Shown here one piece after another: positions 1 to 9,898 of a DNA stretch of 64,000 bases. The stretch spans positions 310,001 through 374,000 of the forward strand of contig JBJLEF010000001.1 in NCBI GenBank assembly GCA_045565995.1, written 5' to 3'. Under the pieces are notes generated by a model. It did no database searches and was not told the DNA's origin. It saw only the letters and a list, made by a program, of their open reading frames with translations. A program made the position numbers and the translations under genes. The stretch is from UBA721 sp002705165 (lineage in GTDB: Bacteria; Planctomycetota; Planctomycetia; Pirellulales; Pirellulaceae). Positions within the stretch are counted from its first letter, which is position 1, and every line of letters starts with the position of its first letter.

Positions 1-493
1 ATCTGCGGTAAGTCCACTCGTCATTCAAACCGCCACTGGTATCAACCAAAATCCCTTCATCCGTGACACGTTCACCCCAAGCTTTCTTACGATACAAAGC
101 AATTGTCTCTTCAGTAGGCCAGGGAGCTCCGGCCTGAATCCACTGTTCCAACCAATTAATTTGCTCTCCAGAAAGTTTGTCGTTTTCTTTCGGAGGCATT
201 TCATACGCCTCCCATTTCACCGCACTTATCAGGACGCTTTCAGCAGGGTTGCCGGGAATAATTGAGGTTTCACCTGATTCACCGCCCTTTAGAAGCCCCT
301 CACGCGTTGTCAGGTTGTAGTCACCTTTAAGCTCTGTACCAGCCCCATGACACTGAAAGCATTTTTGCTTGAGAAGAGGTAATACTTTAGTCGCGAAGAG
401 CTCATCGCCTGCATCCTGCTTGGCAAACCCCGTCTGACCACCCCACAGGCTTGCCGTCATAACCATGCAAACGATTGAACTTCTGAGACGCAT
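1..493 (-). CDS. PSCyt1-type planctomycete cytochrome protein (partial, N-terminal part only)
   Basis: The reading frame is open from the ATG at 493 through the left edge, so the C-terminus lies outside the window. The first 24 residues look like a signal peptide. A CxxCH haem-binding motif follows at residues 45-49 (C-F-Q-C-H), then the pattern of the planctomycete cytochrome C domain: a leucine-rich stretch, a glycine-rich GGESG turn, an exchange of residues around PGNPAES, and a closing MPP and WI-Q-AGAPWP segment. In this family the domain is normally followed by DUF1549 and DUF1553, which are probably just beyond the edge. The protein would be exported and may bind haem c. It diverges from the FG-GAP metalloprotease gene at 751, with 257 bp between the two starts. 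The function of these proteins is not established. Confidence 0.85.
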   Translation of the reverse strand, partial: MRLRSSIVCMVMTASLWGGQTGFAKQDAGDELFATKVLPLLKQKCFQCHGAGTELKGDYNLTTREGLLKGGESGETSIIPGNPAESVLISAVKWEAYEMPPKENDKLSGEQINWLEQWIQAGAPWPTEETIALYRKKAWGERVTDEGILVDTSGGLNDEWTYRR

Positions 494-750
494 TATTATG
501 TCAAACCGGAAAGAGAAGGAAAAACGATAGGGTTGGGTGCTATTTCTTTCATCATACACCGAAATGATTCAACGACTAAGTCTGGAATATGACAACCAAT
601 CTCGAGAAATTTCGAGGCTGTTAGTTAAAAAAAGAATAAAACATTGTTTCCGCTAAATTGCTTTCATTCACCATAGAGTCTAATAGAGCATTACAACCTT
701 CTGACACCATTTCCAAAAACACCGTTTATCTCCTGAGCGGACGCCGACCA

Positions 751-2925
751 ATGAAACACCTATCGTTCTTAGCTGGCCTTATTCTTTTCTTCGGCAATTT
801 ACAAACTGTCATCGCTGAAGAGCCAACCAACATAATGACCATGTCCTTCCGTCAGGCCCAACCACTCCCTATCGGAACGGATCTACTCGAAGTCGGCAGT
901 CATGTCACGACTCGACTATTGGATTTCAATGAAGATGGAACGATCGATCTACTCACTGGAAATGGTCAAGGCGAATTGAGAGCCTATCTGGGGAAACAGT
1001 CCGAAGACGGAATAAATTTCCAGCGCTCGATCTCTATTTATGCCGGCTCGAAATTGAAGTGGGGCAATACTTATACCGGTGTCGTACTAGCTCCTATTGC
1101 GGGCAACGAGAACGCCGATCTGATCGTTGCACATACCTCCAACAAAATCTCTATTCACCCCTGCAAATTCATCAACCGGCATCCGGTTTTCAGCGAAGAG
1201 TCGATTGAATTCACCGTGCAGGATAATTGTCAGGGACGTTTCGATGTAGCTGACTGGAATGGAGACGGACTGTACGACCTGATTACAGGGTCATTTGACG
1301 GCGCAGTCGTTTGGTACCCTAATACCGGTACCCAGCAACAACCTAACTTTGGGGAAGGCCAATCATTTCATGACATTCGCCGAGCTTACAACGCACAGCC
1401 TCGAATCATTGACTTCAATCAAGATGGCAAGTTGGATTTAGTACTGGGAGTAAACTGGGGAACCATTGAAGTCTACCTAAATACGGGGACCACTCACGAA
1501 CCAAAACTCACTGCCCCAACAACACTGCGTTGGGCTGATCAGGGCGGGGCATTAAACCTGCGTTCTTTAAATGGAGACGACACCACCCCTGACTTTGCTG
1601 ATCTCAACGGTGATGGCATTGTCGATCTGGTGAGTGGTGGCAAGAACGGCAAAGTGTTTCTCATGCAAGGGGTGGGAATTACCGACCATCTGACTGAACT
1701 AAAAGATCTTTTGAAGGCAAATCCGAAACAGCTGGGAATAAAGCTGAACGTAAATGAAGAGCTTCGCGGTAAAGCCTTTGGGCTACTCGGCAGTATGCAG
1801 GCAGCTCTCAATAGCGGATTAGTCCCGGAAGACTACCGAGCTCTGGTGGTCAAGGATCTGCAATCGCTGGTAGCTGATTTTTCTCATTACTTCCGGCGGC
1901 AGAAATGGGATCTGGAGAAGACTCCTCATATGCCCGCATTTGCAGCACAAATGTGGATTGTGCTGTTTGAAGCCTATCCGGACTCTCTGAAAAACCGACA
2001 GCAACTTGCTCGTCTCGCGGGTTTCGAAGGTGGCTATAAAGCGATGCTAGAAAATCTGGGCGTTATCTTCATTGACAACAATACGGCAACGGCAGAACAG
2101 ACTACGAAAATGACAAAACTGTTGGCTGAAATGCCACGAGCTGTATGGGATGTCGAGACGATCACGGTAAAAGGATGGCTTGGAGAAGGTTTTAAGAAAC
2201 AGGGAATTAGTTCGAATACGGGTGTCAATATTTTCTCACTACCGTTAGGCCGTCCTGAAAACAGCTTTCCAGCCGATGCTCCCCGAAAAGGCATTACGGA
2301 TGTCTATATGATCTGTCTGGCTCATGAAATCGCCCACAACATGCTCGACACTGTTGGTAGAACACTACGCCCGGAGTTGTTCGAGCTTAAATACGAGCAA
2401 CTAGATTACGCGGCCGGGGAGCATGTTCAATTTCACGTACAAAAGTCTCGTGGTGTAAATTGGGAAGTAACCAAAGCTAATTTTCGTCGAGAGGGAATTT
2501 GGGATGGGCGGGATTCCTCGTGGCAGCAAACCTGGAAACAGCATCTCGAGAGTGAACCTTTTAAGCGAGCACACGTGCGCGGCAGCATTCATTTTTTTAT
2601 CCAGTCACCTCAGGAAGCATTTGCAACACTCGCAAATCAGTATTTCACCGATAGCCAACTCATGCTGGAACTCGGCGTCAAACGCTGGCAGGAAGGGCAC
2701 AAATCCAGCATCAATCAGTTTCTGCTGATTGCGGACTACCTCAGCCAAAAGGCAAACTCGGTAAAATTCTATCAAATGGGGGTCGGAGGTGAGCTTACAG
2801 TGAAACCGATAAGACTCGAACGTAATCAACTAGGGAAAATTACCCTCATTGAATCGAGCGACACGATCGTCAGGTTAGAGTATCAAGGTAATGTTGTGAG
2901 CAAGCTTCAAGTGGCAGATCATTAA
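751..2925 (+). CDS. Secreted FG-GAP/VCBS-repeat protein with C-terminal zinc metallopeptidase-like domain
   Basis: A start at the ATG at 751 gives a good signal peptide (MKHLSFLAGL and onward, cleaved near residue 23); the frame can be extended to a TTG at 658, but that would bury the signal. The N-terminal third holds four FG-GAP-type repeats with Ca-binding D-x-[ND]-x-DG cores near residues 58, 168, 221 and 285, the pattern of an integrin-like beta-propeller. The C-terminal half holds HEIAH at residues 525-529, a gluzincin zinc site. E622 in the context P-Q-E-A-F is the likely third ligand, followed by N-x-YF, which resembles anthrax-lethal-factor-like (ATLF) peptidases. The fusion suggests a secreted protease with an adhesive propeller. 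The peptidase assignment rests on the motif; the substrate is unknown. Confidence 0.8.
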   Translation: MKHLSFLAGLILFFGNLQTVIAEEPTNIMTMSFRQAQPLPIGTDLLEVGSHVTTRLLDFNEDGTIDLLTGNGQGELRAYLGKQSEDGINFQRSISIYAGSKLKWGNTYTGVVLAPIAGNENADLIVAHTSNKISIHPCKFINRHPVFSEESIEFTVQDNCQGRFDVADWNGDGLYDLITGSFDGAVVWYPNTGTQQQPNFGEGQSFHDIRRAYNAQPRIIDFNQDGKLDLVLGVNWGTIEVYLNTGTTHEPKLTAPTTLRWADQGGALNLRSLNGDDTTPDFADLNGDGIVDLVSGGKNGKVFLMQGVGITDHLTELKDLLKANPKQLGIKLNVNEELRGKAFGLLGSMQAALNSGLVPEDYRALVVKDLQSLVADFSHYFRRQKWDLEKTPHMPAFAAQMWIVLFEAYPDSLKNRQQLARLAGFEGGYKAMLENLGVIFIDNNTATAEQTTKMTKLLAEMPRAVWDVETITVKGWLGEGFKKQGISSNTGVNIFSLPLGRPENSFPADAPRKGITDVYMICLAHEIAHNMLDTVGRTLRPELFELKYEQLDYAAGEHVQFHVQKSRGVNWEVTKANFRREGIWDGRDSSWQQTWKQHLESEPFKRAHVRGSIHFFIQSPQEAFATLANQYFTDSQLMLELGVKRWQEGHKSSINQFLLIADYLSQKANSVKFYQMGVGGELTVKPIRLERNQLGKITLIESSDTIVRLEYQGNVVSKLQVADH

Positions 2926-2962
2926 ACATTATTCGGGTGTTATATAAACCACCGTCTAGGGC

Positions 2963-2993
2963 CCAAAGCAGGACTCCGCCGGCCTTTGGTTTT
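2963..2993 (+). terminator. Candidate rho-independent terminator
   Basis: A 6-bp stem, CCAAAG (2963-2968) with CTTTGG (2984-2989), encloses a 15-base GC-rich loop and is followed directly by TTTT. It lies 38 bases after the stop of the FG-GAP metalloprotease gene, where a terminator is expected. The stem is short and the loop long, so this is tentative. Confidence 0.4.
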
Positions 2994-3193
2994 AACTGTC
3001 GCTTCTCAAAACACTCAGAACTCACGTCCTCCTATTAAGCCAGCTCAGGCTTTTCTGGCATGAATGAACCCCACCGATTAATCTCGGGGAAAACAACTAC
3101 TTCTTCATCCATTAACCGCTCCTGAGAGCCGAGTGTTATAATCTGAGTGTTCGATATCGTCCTAAGTTTTGATTTCCTATCTGTCAGAAACTC

Positions 3194-6100
3194 ATGTCCA
3201 ATACCACTCGTTTATTCATGCGAATCCTGTTGATAGGAATTGCGTTGGAATCCGTCCTTGTTAAAGCTAAAGCCGAACCACCGATCGAAGTGTTCCAGGA
3301 ACAGGTTCAACCGCTGATCAATAAATACTGCACACGCTGTCATAATGTCGACAAAATGACGTCCGGCGTTCGCGTAGACAACTTCACCGGCGAATTCCCT
3401 GATAACTCACTGTTTCATTGGCGAGATATCGGAAAGCAGCTTTCACTGGAAGCGATGCCTCCGGAAAGCGAAGCACAACCAACCCCTGAGGAACGAGAGT
3501 TCTTGGTGAAGTGGATTAAAAATGAAATCGCAGCGGCGCGGGCTCGCAACTCGGAGAAAAATGGATCCATCCGCCGCCTGACAGTCGCCCAGTATCGGAA
3601 TACGCTTCAAGACCTTCTTGGAATTCATGATGAATTGACAGACATCCTTCCAGCCGATGGCGTCTCGGAAGATGGATTTCTGAACAACGAGGAAACTCTT
3701 CTGCTATCCCCACTACTACTGGAATCCTATTTCGAAATCGCTGCCAAAGGTCTCGATCGAGCAATCGTCGATCCTACGCAGGAACCGGTTATCCAAACAT
3801 TCCGTATGGATTTGGGGGAGTCGATCAATCCAGCACCTGAGAATGAAGGTCTGATCCTTGGAGCCAATAGTCTACTACTACGTAATCAAGATTTTGAGGT
3901 CGTCGAATTGGCACCTGAGAAGCCATTTGAATACGAACAATTTCTAATGCAACGCAAGTTTCGTTTTGTCGAAGGCTATCAGGGGAATGCAACGGTCCGG
4001 GGTTGGCGCGAATACGACAGTATCTACCATGCTGTGTTTGCCTGTATGCGAGGAACGCCCGGTTACCCCAAAGGTATGGCATATCAGGCCCTGCCAGAAG
4101 GCTTAGCGTTGCGCCCCGCCATTCCTAGTCGTGAGATTTTTGGACAATCCAGCACTTACGGACCGCAGTCCAACTTCAAAATCTCACTACGCGAACTCCC
4201 CGACACAGGTAGCTTTCGAGTCACAGTCAACGCGGCCAAATATGATGATGCCCTGTTGCTAGAAAACACACACCCCACAGTCAACAGTACAATCCTTAAA
4301 TCGATTGCTGTTTCGGAGCCCACCAAAACTCAAACGATCAGTATCTCTGAAAGTGGAATCTATCAGCTCGATGCTTATCAAACCTTACCATCATTGGACG
4401 GCATACCAGCTGATGGCTCAAAACTGAAGGAAGGTCTAATTGGTCACTGGACATTTAATGACTCTCTGACCACAACACCGGCTCTCGAGAAGTTAACCGG
4501 GGAATTCCAGGACAATGCCACGTTTATCGAATCACCTTTCCAAAAAGCGTTGGCGGTGGACGGGCAAAACGATGCTTTTGTCGTAGCTCGCTCGGACAAC
4601 ATGAATGTTGGGGATAATCCTTTCACCGTATCCGCCTGGATCCGGCCGACCGAATTACGGCAAGGGGGGATCGTCTGCTTAGGTCGATATAACTGGACTC
4701 ACGGATGGTATCTGGATATGCCAAACAATCAGGGCATCATCCGGATTGAAACCGTGCATAATCAAAATCAGTCTAACGGTACCGTCCAATCTGCTCCCGG
4801 TATCATCCGAGTCAACCAGTGGCAACACATTACAGCTGTTGTGCGGCCCGGAACTAACGATACACGAATTTACGTTAATGGTTTTCAGGTAGCCCAGGGC
4901 ACAATCAACAAAAACAATCTCGATAATCTCAAGGTCAATCTGAATATTGGGCGGATTGAAGGAGCTCAACAATTCAAAGGGGAGATCGATGAAGTTCGGA
5001 TTTATCGCCGTGCCTTACATGAGTCTGAAATCAAAGCCTTAATGCAAGAGGGAGAACAGTTTCTCTCTGCACCTCCGGTCCCGGTTAAACCGGCGGACTT
5101 AACCGTCCATGTTGACCATCGACAATTCACTGCGTCGCTGCGAAAACCAGCTTTCGCAGTATTCCATCTGGGACAGGGGGAGCATCAAATTCGCGCAGAC
5201 TTTAAGGGGCCAACCCCTATTCAACTCTATCTAACCCGTCTTGATAATGATCATGACACGGCCAGAGAATTCGCAGCGTTTTCAAAACGTGCACCTCGAA
5301 TCGGTGTCCATGTAGGCCTGCGTCGTGACTGCGGATCAACACTGGACCGCGTAGGTAAGCCTGTTGCCGTGGCCGGGATAGATTTGCAGGACTTCATCTT
5401 TGAGGGTGCCATGGCGAACTATCCGAACCCAAATCGAGATCCTCTTAACCCAAACTATTTAGCCGGCATGCGGGAAATCGGAGTCATTAGCGAATACACC
5501 GATGGCCGTGATATGCCTCGCCTGCTCATTCGCTCGATTGAATTCGAAGGACCTTTTTATGAAACATGGCCACCTAAGACTCATCAGGCGATTTTCATCC
5601 ACTCAAACCATCAGAACGAACCTTCTACTTATGCCCGAGAGATCCTCGATAACTTTGGGGCAAGAGCATTCCGTCGCCCACTGTCTAAAACCGAGTCTGA
5701 CTCTTTACACAAAGTCTGGTCAGAGTCTTTCGAAGACAGTGAAGACTTTGTCAGCAGTATCAAAGATGCTTTAATAGTAACTCTCACATCACCGCAATTC
5801 CTGTTCCTGATTGAATCCAGTGAATCACCTGAAGGTGAACCCCTAAATCCCTATGAATTGGCTTCGAAGCTTTCCTACTTCCTTTGGAATTCTGGACCCG
5901 ACGAGGAATTGCTCGCTCTGGCTGAGAAAGATGAACTCGAGAAACAACTCCCTGTGCAGGTAGATCGTTTGATTGCCGACACCAGATTTCGCCAAGCAAT
6001 GCAGGAATTCACAAGTCAGTGGCTCCAACTCGACAAATTCGATGTCGTTGAAATCGACGCCGAAATGTACCCCAATCTCACACGTGACTTCCGCCTGGAA

Positions 6101-6835
6101 TTACGGAAAGAGCCTATTCGATATCTGGAATACCTGATCACCAACAACCTGCCACTGCAAAATCTGATCCAATCGGAATTTATTCTGGCCAATGAACAGA
6201 CCGCAAATTATTACGGAATTCCTGAACAGGTTGAGACCGGTTTTGAGTTTCAAGCAGTGAAAGTCAACCAACCGCAGTTAGGCGGTTTGCTTTCCACTGC
6301 AGGTGTTCTCTCAGGACTTTCTAATGGCCGGGAATCCAATCCAGTGAAACGAGGCGCCTGGTTAGCTCGGAAAATCATTGCCGAACCGCCTGCAGATCCA
6401 CCACCAAATGTCCCGGTACTCAACGAAGCTCAGGAAGGACTCACATTGGCTGAAAAACTTCTGTTGCACCGAGATCAACAAGGTTGTCGCAAATGCCATG
6501 AAGGTATTGATCCGTGGGGACTGCCTTTCGAGCAATTTGATGCGGGAGGTATTTGGAAGAAAAATGCTTCCGAAATAGGTTCTCAATCAACCCTTCCTGA
6601 CTCCACCGAAATCGATGGATTCCTTGCATTACGTGAATATTTGGCCAATGAACGCATTGATCAGGTTGCCTTTAGCTTCCTAAAACACATGACAACTTAT
6701 GCGGTTGGCCGAAGCCTTAGCTACAATGAGATTGAAACTCTTAAAGAAAAGCAATTACAATTAAAAGCAGATGGTTACCGTATGCGGAATATGGTTCGAT
6801 TTATCGTTACCAGTCAGGCGTTTCTTGAAAAGTAA
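3194..6835 (+). CDS. DUF1587/DUF1592/DUF1588/DUF1585 secreted cytochrome-like protein with LamG insertion
   Basis: The 1213 residues start with a signal peptide (the second Met at 3218 is an equally good start). CTRCH at residues 46-50 forms a PSCyt1-like haem site. RRLTVAQYRNTLQDLLG marks DUF1587. A LamG/concanavalin-like domain spans about residues 412-610 (it opens with GLIGHWTFND and closes with EVRIYRRAL), inserted before the DUF1595 segment (ARAFRRPLS). DUF1592 (ELASKLSYFLWNS), DUF1588 (GLLSTAGVLSGLSNG), a second haem-like CRKCH at 1098-1102 and a DUF1585 tail (HMTTYAVGRSLS) follow. This is the canonical order of the family, whose biochemical role is unknown. A DUF1552 gene starts 71 bp downstream, and the same pairing recurs at 34070-38050. 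The LamG domain suggests carbohydrate or surface binding. Confidence 0.9.
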   Translation: MSNTTRLFMRILLIGIALESVLVKAKAEPPIEVFQEQVQPLINKYCTRCHNVDKMTSGVRVDNFTGEFPDNSLFHWRDIGKQLSLEAMPPESEAQPTPEEREFLVKWIKNEIAAARARNSEKNGSIRRLTVAQYRNTLQDLLGIHDELTDILPADGVSEDGFLNNEETLLLSPLLLESYFEIAAKGLDRAIVDPTQEPVIQTFRMDLGESINPAPENEGLILGANSLLLRNQDFEVVELAPEKPFEYEQFLMQRKFRFVEGYQGNATVRGWREYDSIYHAVFACMRGTPGYPKGMAYQALPEGLALRPAIPSREIFGQSSTYGPQSNFKISLRELPDTGSFRVTVNAAKYDDALLLENTHPTVNSTILKSIAVSEPTKTQTISISESGIYQLDAYQTLPSLDGIPADGSKLKEGLIGHWTFNDSLTTTPALEKLTGEFQDNATFIESPFQKALAVDGQNDAFVVARSDNMNVGDNPFTVSAWIRPTELRQGGIVCLGRYNWTHGWYLDMPNNQGIIRIETVHNQNQSNGTVQSAPGIIRVNQWQHITAVVRPGTNDTRIYVNGFQVAQGTINKNNLDNLKVNLNIGRIEGAQQFKGEIDEVRIYRRALHESEIKALMQEGEQFLSAPPVPVKPADLTVHVDHRQFTASLRKPAFAVFHLGQGEHQIRADFKGPTPIQLYLTRLDNDHDTAREFAAFSKRAPRIGVHVGLRRDCGSTLDRVGKPVAVAGIDLQDFIFEGAMANYPNPNRDPLNPNYLAGMREIGVISEYTDGRDMPRLLIRSIEFEGPFYETWPPKTHQAIFIHSNHQNEPSTYAREILDNFGARAFRRPLSKTESDSLHKVWSESFEDSEDFVSSIKDALIVTLTSPQFLFLIESSESPEGEPLNPYELASKLSYFLWNSGPDEELLALAEKDELEKQLPVQVDRLIADTRFRQAMQEFTSQWLQLDKFDVVEIDAEMYPNLTRDFRLELRKEPIRYLEYLITNNLPLQNLIQSEFILANEQTANYYGIPEQVETGFEFQAVKVNQPQLGGLLSTAGVLSGLSNGRESNPVKRGAWLARKIIAEPPADPPPNVPVLNEAQEGLTLAEKLLLHRDQQGCRKCHEGIDPWGLPFEQFDAGGIWKKNASEIGSQSTLPDSTEIDGFLALREYLANERIDQVAFSFLKHMTTYAVGRSLSYNEIETLKEKQLQLKADGYRMRNMVRFIVTSQAFLEK

Positions 6836-6906
6836 TCCCGATCCGGGCGACGATAACGATACAAAGGGCGTCATTCGAAAATCCTCCTACCTAAGTGAAG
6901 AAGAAT

Positions 6907-8241
6907 ATGGCAAGTCCAACCAAAATCAAACGACGTACAGTCCTTCAGGGTATTGCGGGAGCAGCACTACCCTTACCGTTGCTCGAAGCGATGGGCAAGG
7001 ACGTTGTCGAAGATACTCCTCGCCGTTTTTGCGCGATGTACACAGCCAATGGTATGTCGCTACCTAAGGATCAGCACGGTATTACTAACTGGAATTGGTT
7101 CCCAACCGTCGATGGTAAGGACTTTGAATTCGGGGAATCCACAAAACCACTCGCAGCTTTTCGTAAGCAGCTTAGCTTCATGGGTGGGATGTATCACTCT
7201 GCCGGCCCCAAAGCCGATCCACATACCTGTTCTGACATGTGGCTAACTGGAGCCAAACTCCACGATCCGGAACCCGGAACCTATAACAGCGTGGCACTCG
7301 ATCAGGTTGTGGCTCAGCACACGAAACGATACTGCCGTCAGCCATCACTCGTTCTATCTGTCGATGCCGGTGTCGGCTTCCTGTCTCGTACTGGTACGAT
7401 CTCCTACAATGCTCAGGGAAAGCCAATACCTGCAGAGAATAATCCTCGCCGAATCTTTGACCGTCTGTTCCGTGGTGACCAAAAGTCAATCGAAACAGAA
7501 CGTGAACAGTTGAAAAAGCGAATCAAGCTTGTGGATGCTGTGCTGGAAAACGCTCGTGCACTAAACAAAAGACTCGGCAAATCTGATCGTCAGAAAATGG
7601 AGCAGTACCTGACGTCACTCGATGAAGTTGAATCACGTCTGATTGCTTCTGAACGTTGGATTGATATTCCACTGAAAGAGCAGGATCGCACGCACCTCAA
7701 TCTGTCAGCATCCAATGAAGGTGAGCCCGCCGAATATTATCGAAACATGTTTGATCTGATTGCCTTAGCATTTGATGCGGACATCACGCGCAGTGTTGCC
7801 TTCATGCTCAATCGTGAAGATGGCATGGGTATCAGTGATACCTTCCCGTTAAAGCTAGGTCTCACACGTACCCACCACAGCCTGTCACATGCTGGCGACA
7901 AAAATGGTCAGTTGGAGTTTGCAAAATACGACAAATTCCTCAGCGAACAGCTTGCCTATTTCTTCAATCGTTTGAATGAATTCCAGGACCACAACGGTTC
8001 TGTACTGGATAACAGCATCGTCCTTTACGGATCCGGCTGTAGTACGACTCACTATCCAAAGAACCTGCCGACCATGGTTGTTGGTGGCAGCAACATGGGG
8101 CTAAAACACGGCGTTCACTGGCGCGATGGAGATACGCTGATGTGTAACATGTACCTTAGCATCCTTCACAGCTTAGGCATCCAAACGGATCGATTCGGTG
8201 ATAGCACTGGTACGCTCGACAACTCTATTTTCTCTGCCTAA
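6907..8241 (+). CDS. DUF1552 family protein
   Basis: 444 residues from the ATG at 6907, preceded by a purine-rich AAGTGAAGAAGAA that can serve as ribosome binding site; a GTG at 6895 in frame is a weaker alternative. The N-terminus K-R-R-T-V-L-Q-G-I-A-G resembles a Tat-type export signal. The body matches DUF1552: a FMGGMYHSAG block, a long basic helix, and THHSLSHAGD, an H-x-x-S-H motif of the type that gives the family its alternative name HXXSHH. The C-terminal YGSGCSTTHYP and VVGGSNMGLKHG segments are family landmarks. It follows the DUF1592-type protein by 71 bp and is probably cotranscribed with it. DUF1552 is distantly related to the alkaline phosphatase/sulfatase fold and to DUF1501, but no reaction is known. 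Confidence 0.9.
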   Translation: MASPTKIKRRTVLQGIAGAALPLPLLEAMGKDVVEDTPRRFCAMYTANGMSLPKDQHGITNWNWFPTVDGKDFEFGESTKPLAAFRKQLSFMGGMYHSAGPKADPHTCSDMWLTGAKLHDPEPGTYNSVALDQVVAQHTKRYCRQPSLVLSVDAGVGFLSRTGTISYNAQGKPIPAENNPRRIFDRLFRGDQKSIETEREQLKKRIKLVDAVLENARALNKRLGKSDRQKMEQYLTSLDEVESRLIASERWIDIPLKEQDRTHLNLSASNEGEPAEYYRNMFDLIALAFDADITRSVAFMLNREDGMGISDTFPLKLGLTRTHHSLSHAGDKNGQLEFAKYDKFLSEQLAYFFNRLNEFQDHNGSVLDNSIVLYGSGCSTTHYPKNLPTMVVGGSNMGLKHGVHWRDGDTLMCNMYLSILHSLGIQTDRFGDSTGTLDNSIFSA

Positions 8242-8264
8242 GAAAAAATCAGTTCGAACACTTT

Positions 8265-9812
8265 TTAACGAGAACGACCTGAGTCGATAATCTCAGCCAG
8301 TTGCTCTTTCATGCGCCCTGCAATTTCAGGGTGATCCGCAATCACGTTCTTGGATTCAGTGGGATCATCGGCCAAATTGAAAAGCATGTAGGGTGGAACT
8401 TTCACGTTGGCCAACTGCTTCTCCACCACGACGTTACGAGCCGTCTTTCTGTCGTAGCGATGCAGTTTCCAGTCACCATCACGTAGTGCATACGAGCCGT
8501 TGTTGCCATTATTTTGCTGTACCAGATGATCTCTACCTTTTGCTCCCTTTTGCCCCATGAATGCCTTGAGAACATTAAAACTGTCGACGCATGCGTCTTC
8601 AGGCAATGTCTGACCTGTTAAGGCGGCAAGACTACCTGCCAGGTCAATTGTACAAACCATCTCATCACTAACAGAAGACTTAATCTGCCCCTTCCAATAC
8701 GTGATAAATGGAGTCCGGGTACCACCTTCATAGACACTGTACTTGCCACCTGTGTACGGACCTGCTGCGCGGTGATCTCCCAGTTTCTCCAAAGCAAAAT
8801 CTTTGTAGCCATCATCCATGACCGGGCCATTATCCGAGCAAACAATGATCAATGTATTATCGAGCTTGTGATTCTTTCTCAGAGCATCGACAAGTGCCCC
8901 CACACACCAGTCAAACTGAATAATCGAATCTGCTCGAAAGCCTAAATCAGTCGCTCCCTGAAATCGTTCATGAGGAATTCTTGGTACATGAATATCGTGT
9001 GAGGAGAAAAACAGAAAGAACGGATCCTCGGATTCCTCTGCAATGATCTCAACCGATTTTTCGACCCATTTGTCCGCCAGATCCTCGTCACGGAAGCGAG
9101 CAGCATGCCCGCCGGTGTAAAAGCCAATTCGACTAATGCCGTTGTGGATAGTTGCATTGTGGCCATGGGACCAGTCCATCTTCAACGTGTGACGATGGGT
9201 GATACCTGTCGGATGATCTTCACTTGGTTTCATACGTCCAACCCACAGTGGATCCTTGGGATCAAGGTTGAGCACATGATGGTTTTGGACATAAACCTGA
9301 GGCACACGGTCATTGGTAGTTGGTAACAAGAAACAGCTATCGAATCCAAGTTCCAGCGGCCCCGGCTTCAACTCTCCATTCCAGTCCGGCCCCTCTTCTC
9401 CACCAAGTCCGAGATGCCACTTTCCGACGATAGCCGTTCGATAGCCCGCGCGTTTCATAACATCCGGAAGAGTAAATATATCTGGCGCGATCACAGCCGG
9501 TGAATTGGGAGGAGCAATTCCTGTACCCGGCTTACGAAATGCATAGGTTCCTGTGAGCAGTGAATAACGAGTGGGGGTACAAGTCGAAGCGGAGCAATAT
9601 CCGTTCGTAAACCGCACACCTCCCGCGGCAAGCTTATCGATATTCGGCGTTCTAAACGAATCCGCCCCGTAACACGAGAGGTCACCATAACCGAGGTCAT
9701 CGGCCATGATCACAATGACGTTGGGACGGGGATCTTCTTTCTGTCGCTCAGGGGCTGCGAACAAAGTGACATTCAAGAACAGGAACAAGACGGTAGCAAA
9801 AGGCTTCAACAT
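8265..9812 (-). CDS. Secreted sulfatase (type I, formylglycine-dependent)
   Basis: 515 residues from the ATG at 9812, which gives a signal peptide ending near residue 20; an upstream non-ATG extension to 9899 was not used because it precedes the signal. Metal-binding DD is at 38-39 and the canonical sulfatase signature C-T-P-T-R at 78-82. C78 would be converted to formylglycine. GKWHLGLGG and a C-terminal LADDPTESKN block are typical of arylsulfatase-like S1 enzymes. It probably removes sulfate from a carbohydrate outside the cytoplasm. It is the last gene of a minus-strand run of three sulfatase genes, 86 bp after the double sulfatase. Its 3' end faces the DUF1552 gene with only 23 bp between them. 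Confidence 0.95.
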   Translation of the reverse strand: MLKPFATVLFLFLNVTLFAAPERQKEDPRPNVIVIMADDLGYGDLSCYGADSFRTPNIDKLAAGGVRFTNGYCSASTCTPTRYSLLTGTYAFRKPGTGIAPPNSPAVIAPDIFTLPDVMKRAGYRTAIVGKWHLGLGGEEGPDWNGELKPGPLELGFDSCFLLPTTNDRVPQVYVQNHHVLNLDPKDPLWVGRMKPSEDHPTGITHRHTLKMDWSHGHNATIHNGISRIGFYTGGHAARFRDEDLADKWVEKSVEIIAEESEDPFFLFFSSHDIHVPRIPHERFQGATDLGFRADSIIQFDWCVGALVDALRKNHKLDNTLIIVCSDNGPVMDDGYKDFALEKLGDHRAAGPYTGGKYSVYEGGTRTPFITYWKGQIKSSVSDEMVCTIDLAGSLAALTGQTLPEDACVDSFNVLKAFMGQKGAKGRDHLVQQNNGNNGSYALRDGDWKLHRYDRKTARNVVVEKQLANVKVPPYMLFNLADDPTESKNVIADHPEIAGRMKEQLAEIIDSGRSR

Positions 9813-9898
9813 TCGATTGGGTTTACAAATAGAGGAGGAAACGGAACTGTCAACAACATACCACAAGTGTAGAGAATGGTAATGACTTAATAAAAACA

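Noticed and set aside
8252..8259. GTTCGAAC palindrome between converging DUF1552 and sulfatase genes as a bidirectional terminator
   Set aside because: An 8-base self-complementary run has no loop and cannot form a stable hairpin; the neighbouring T and A runs are not placed as in a terminator.
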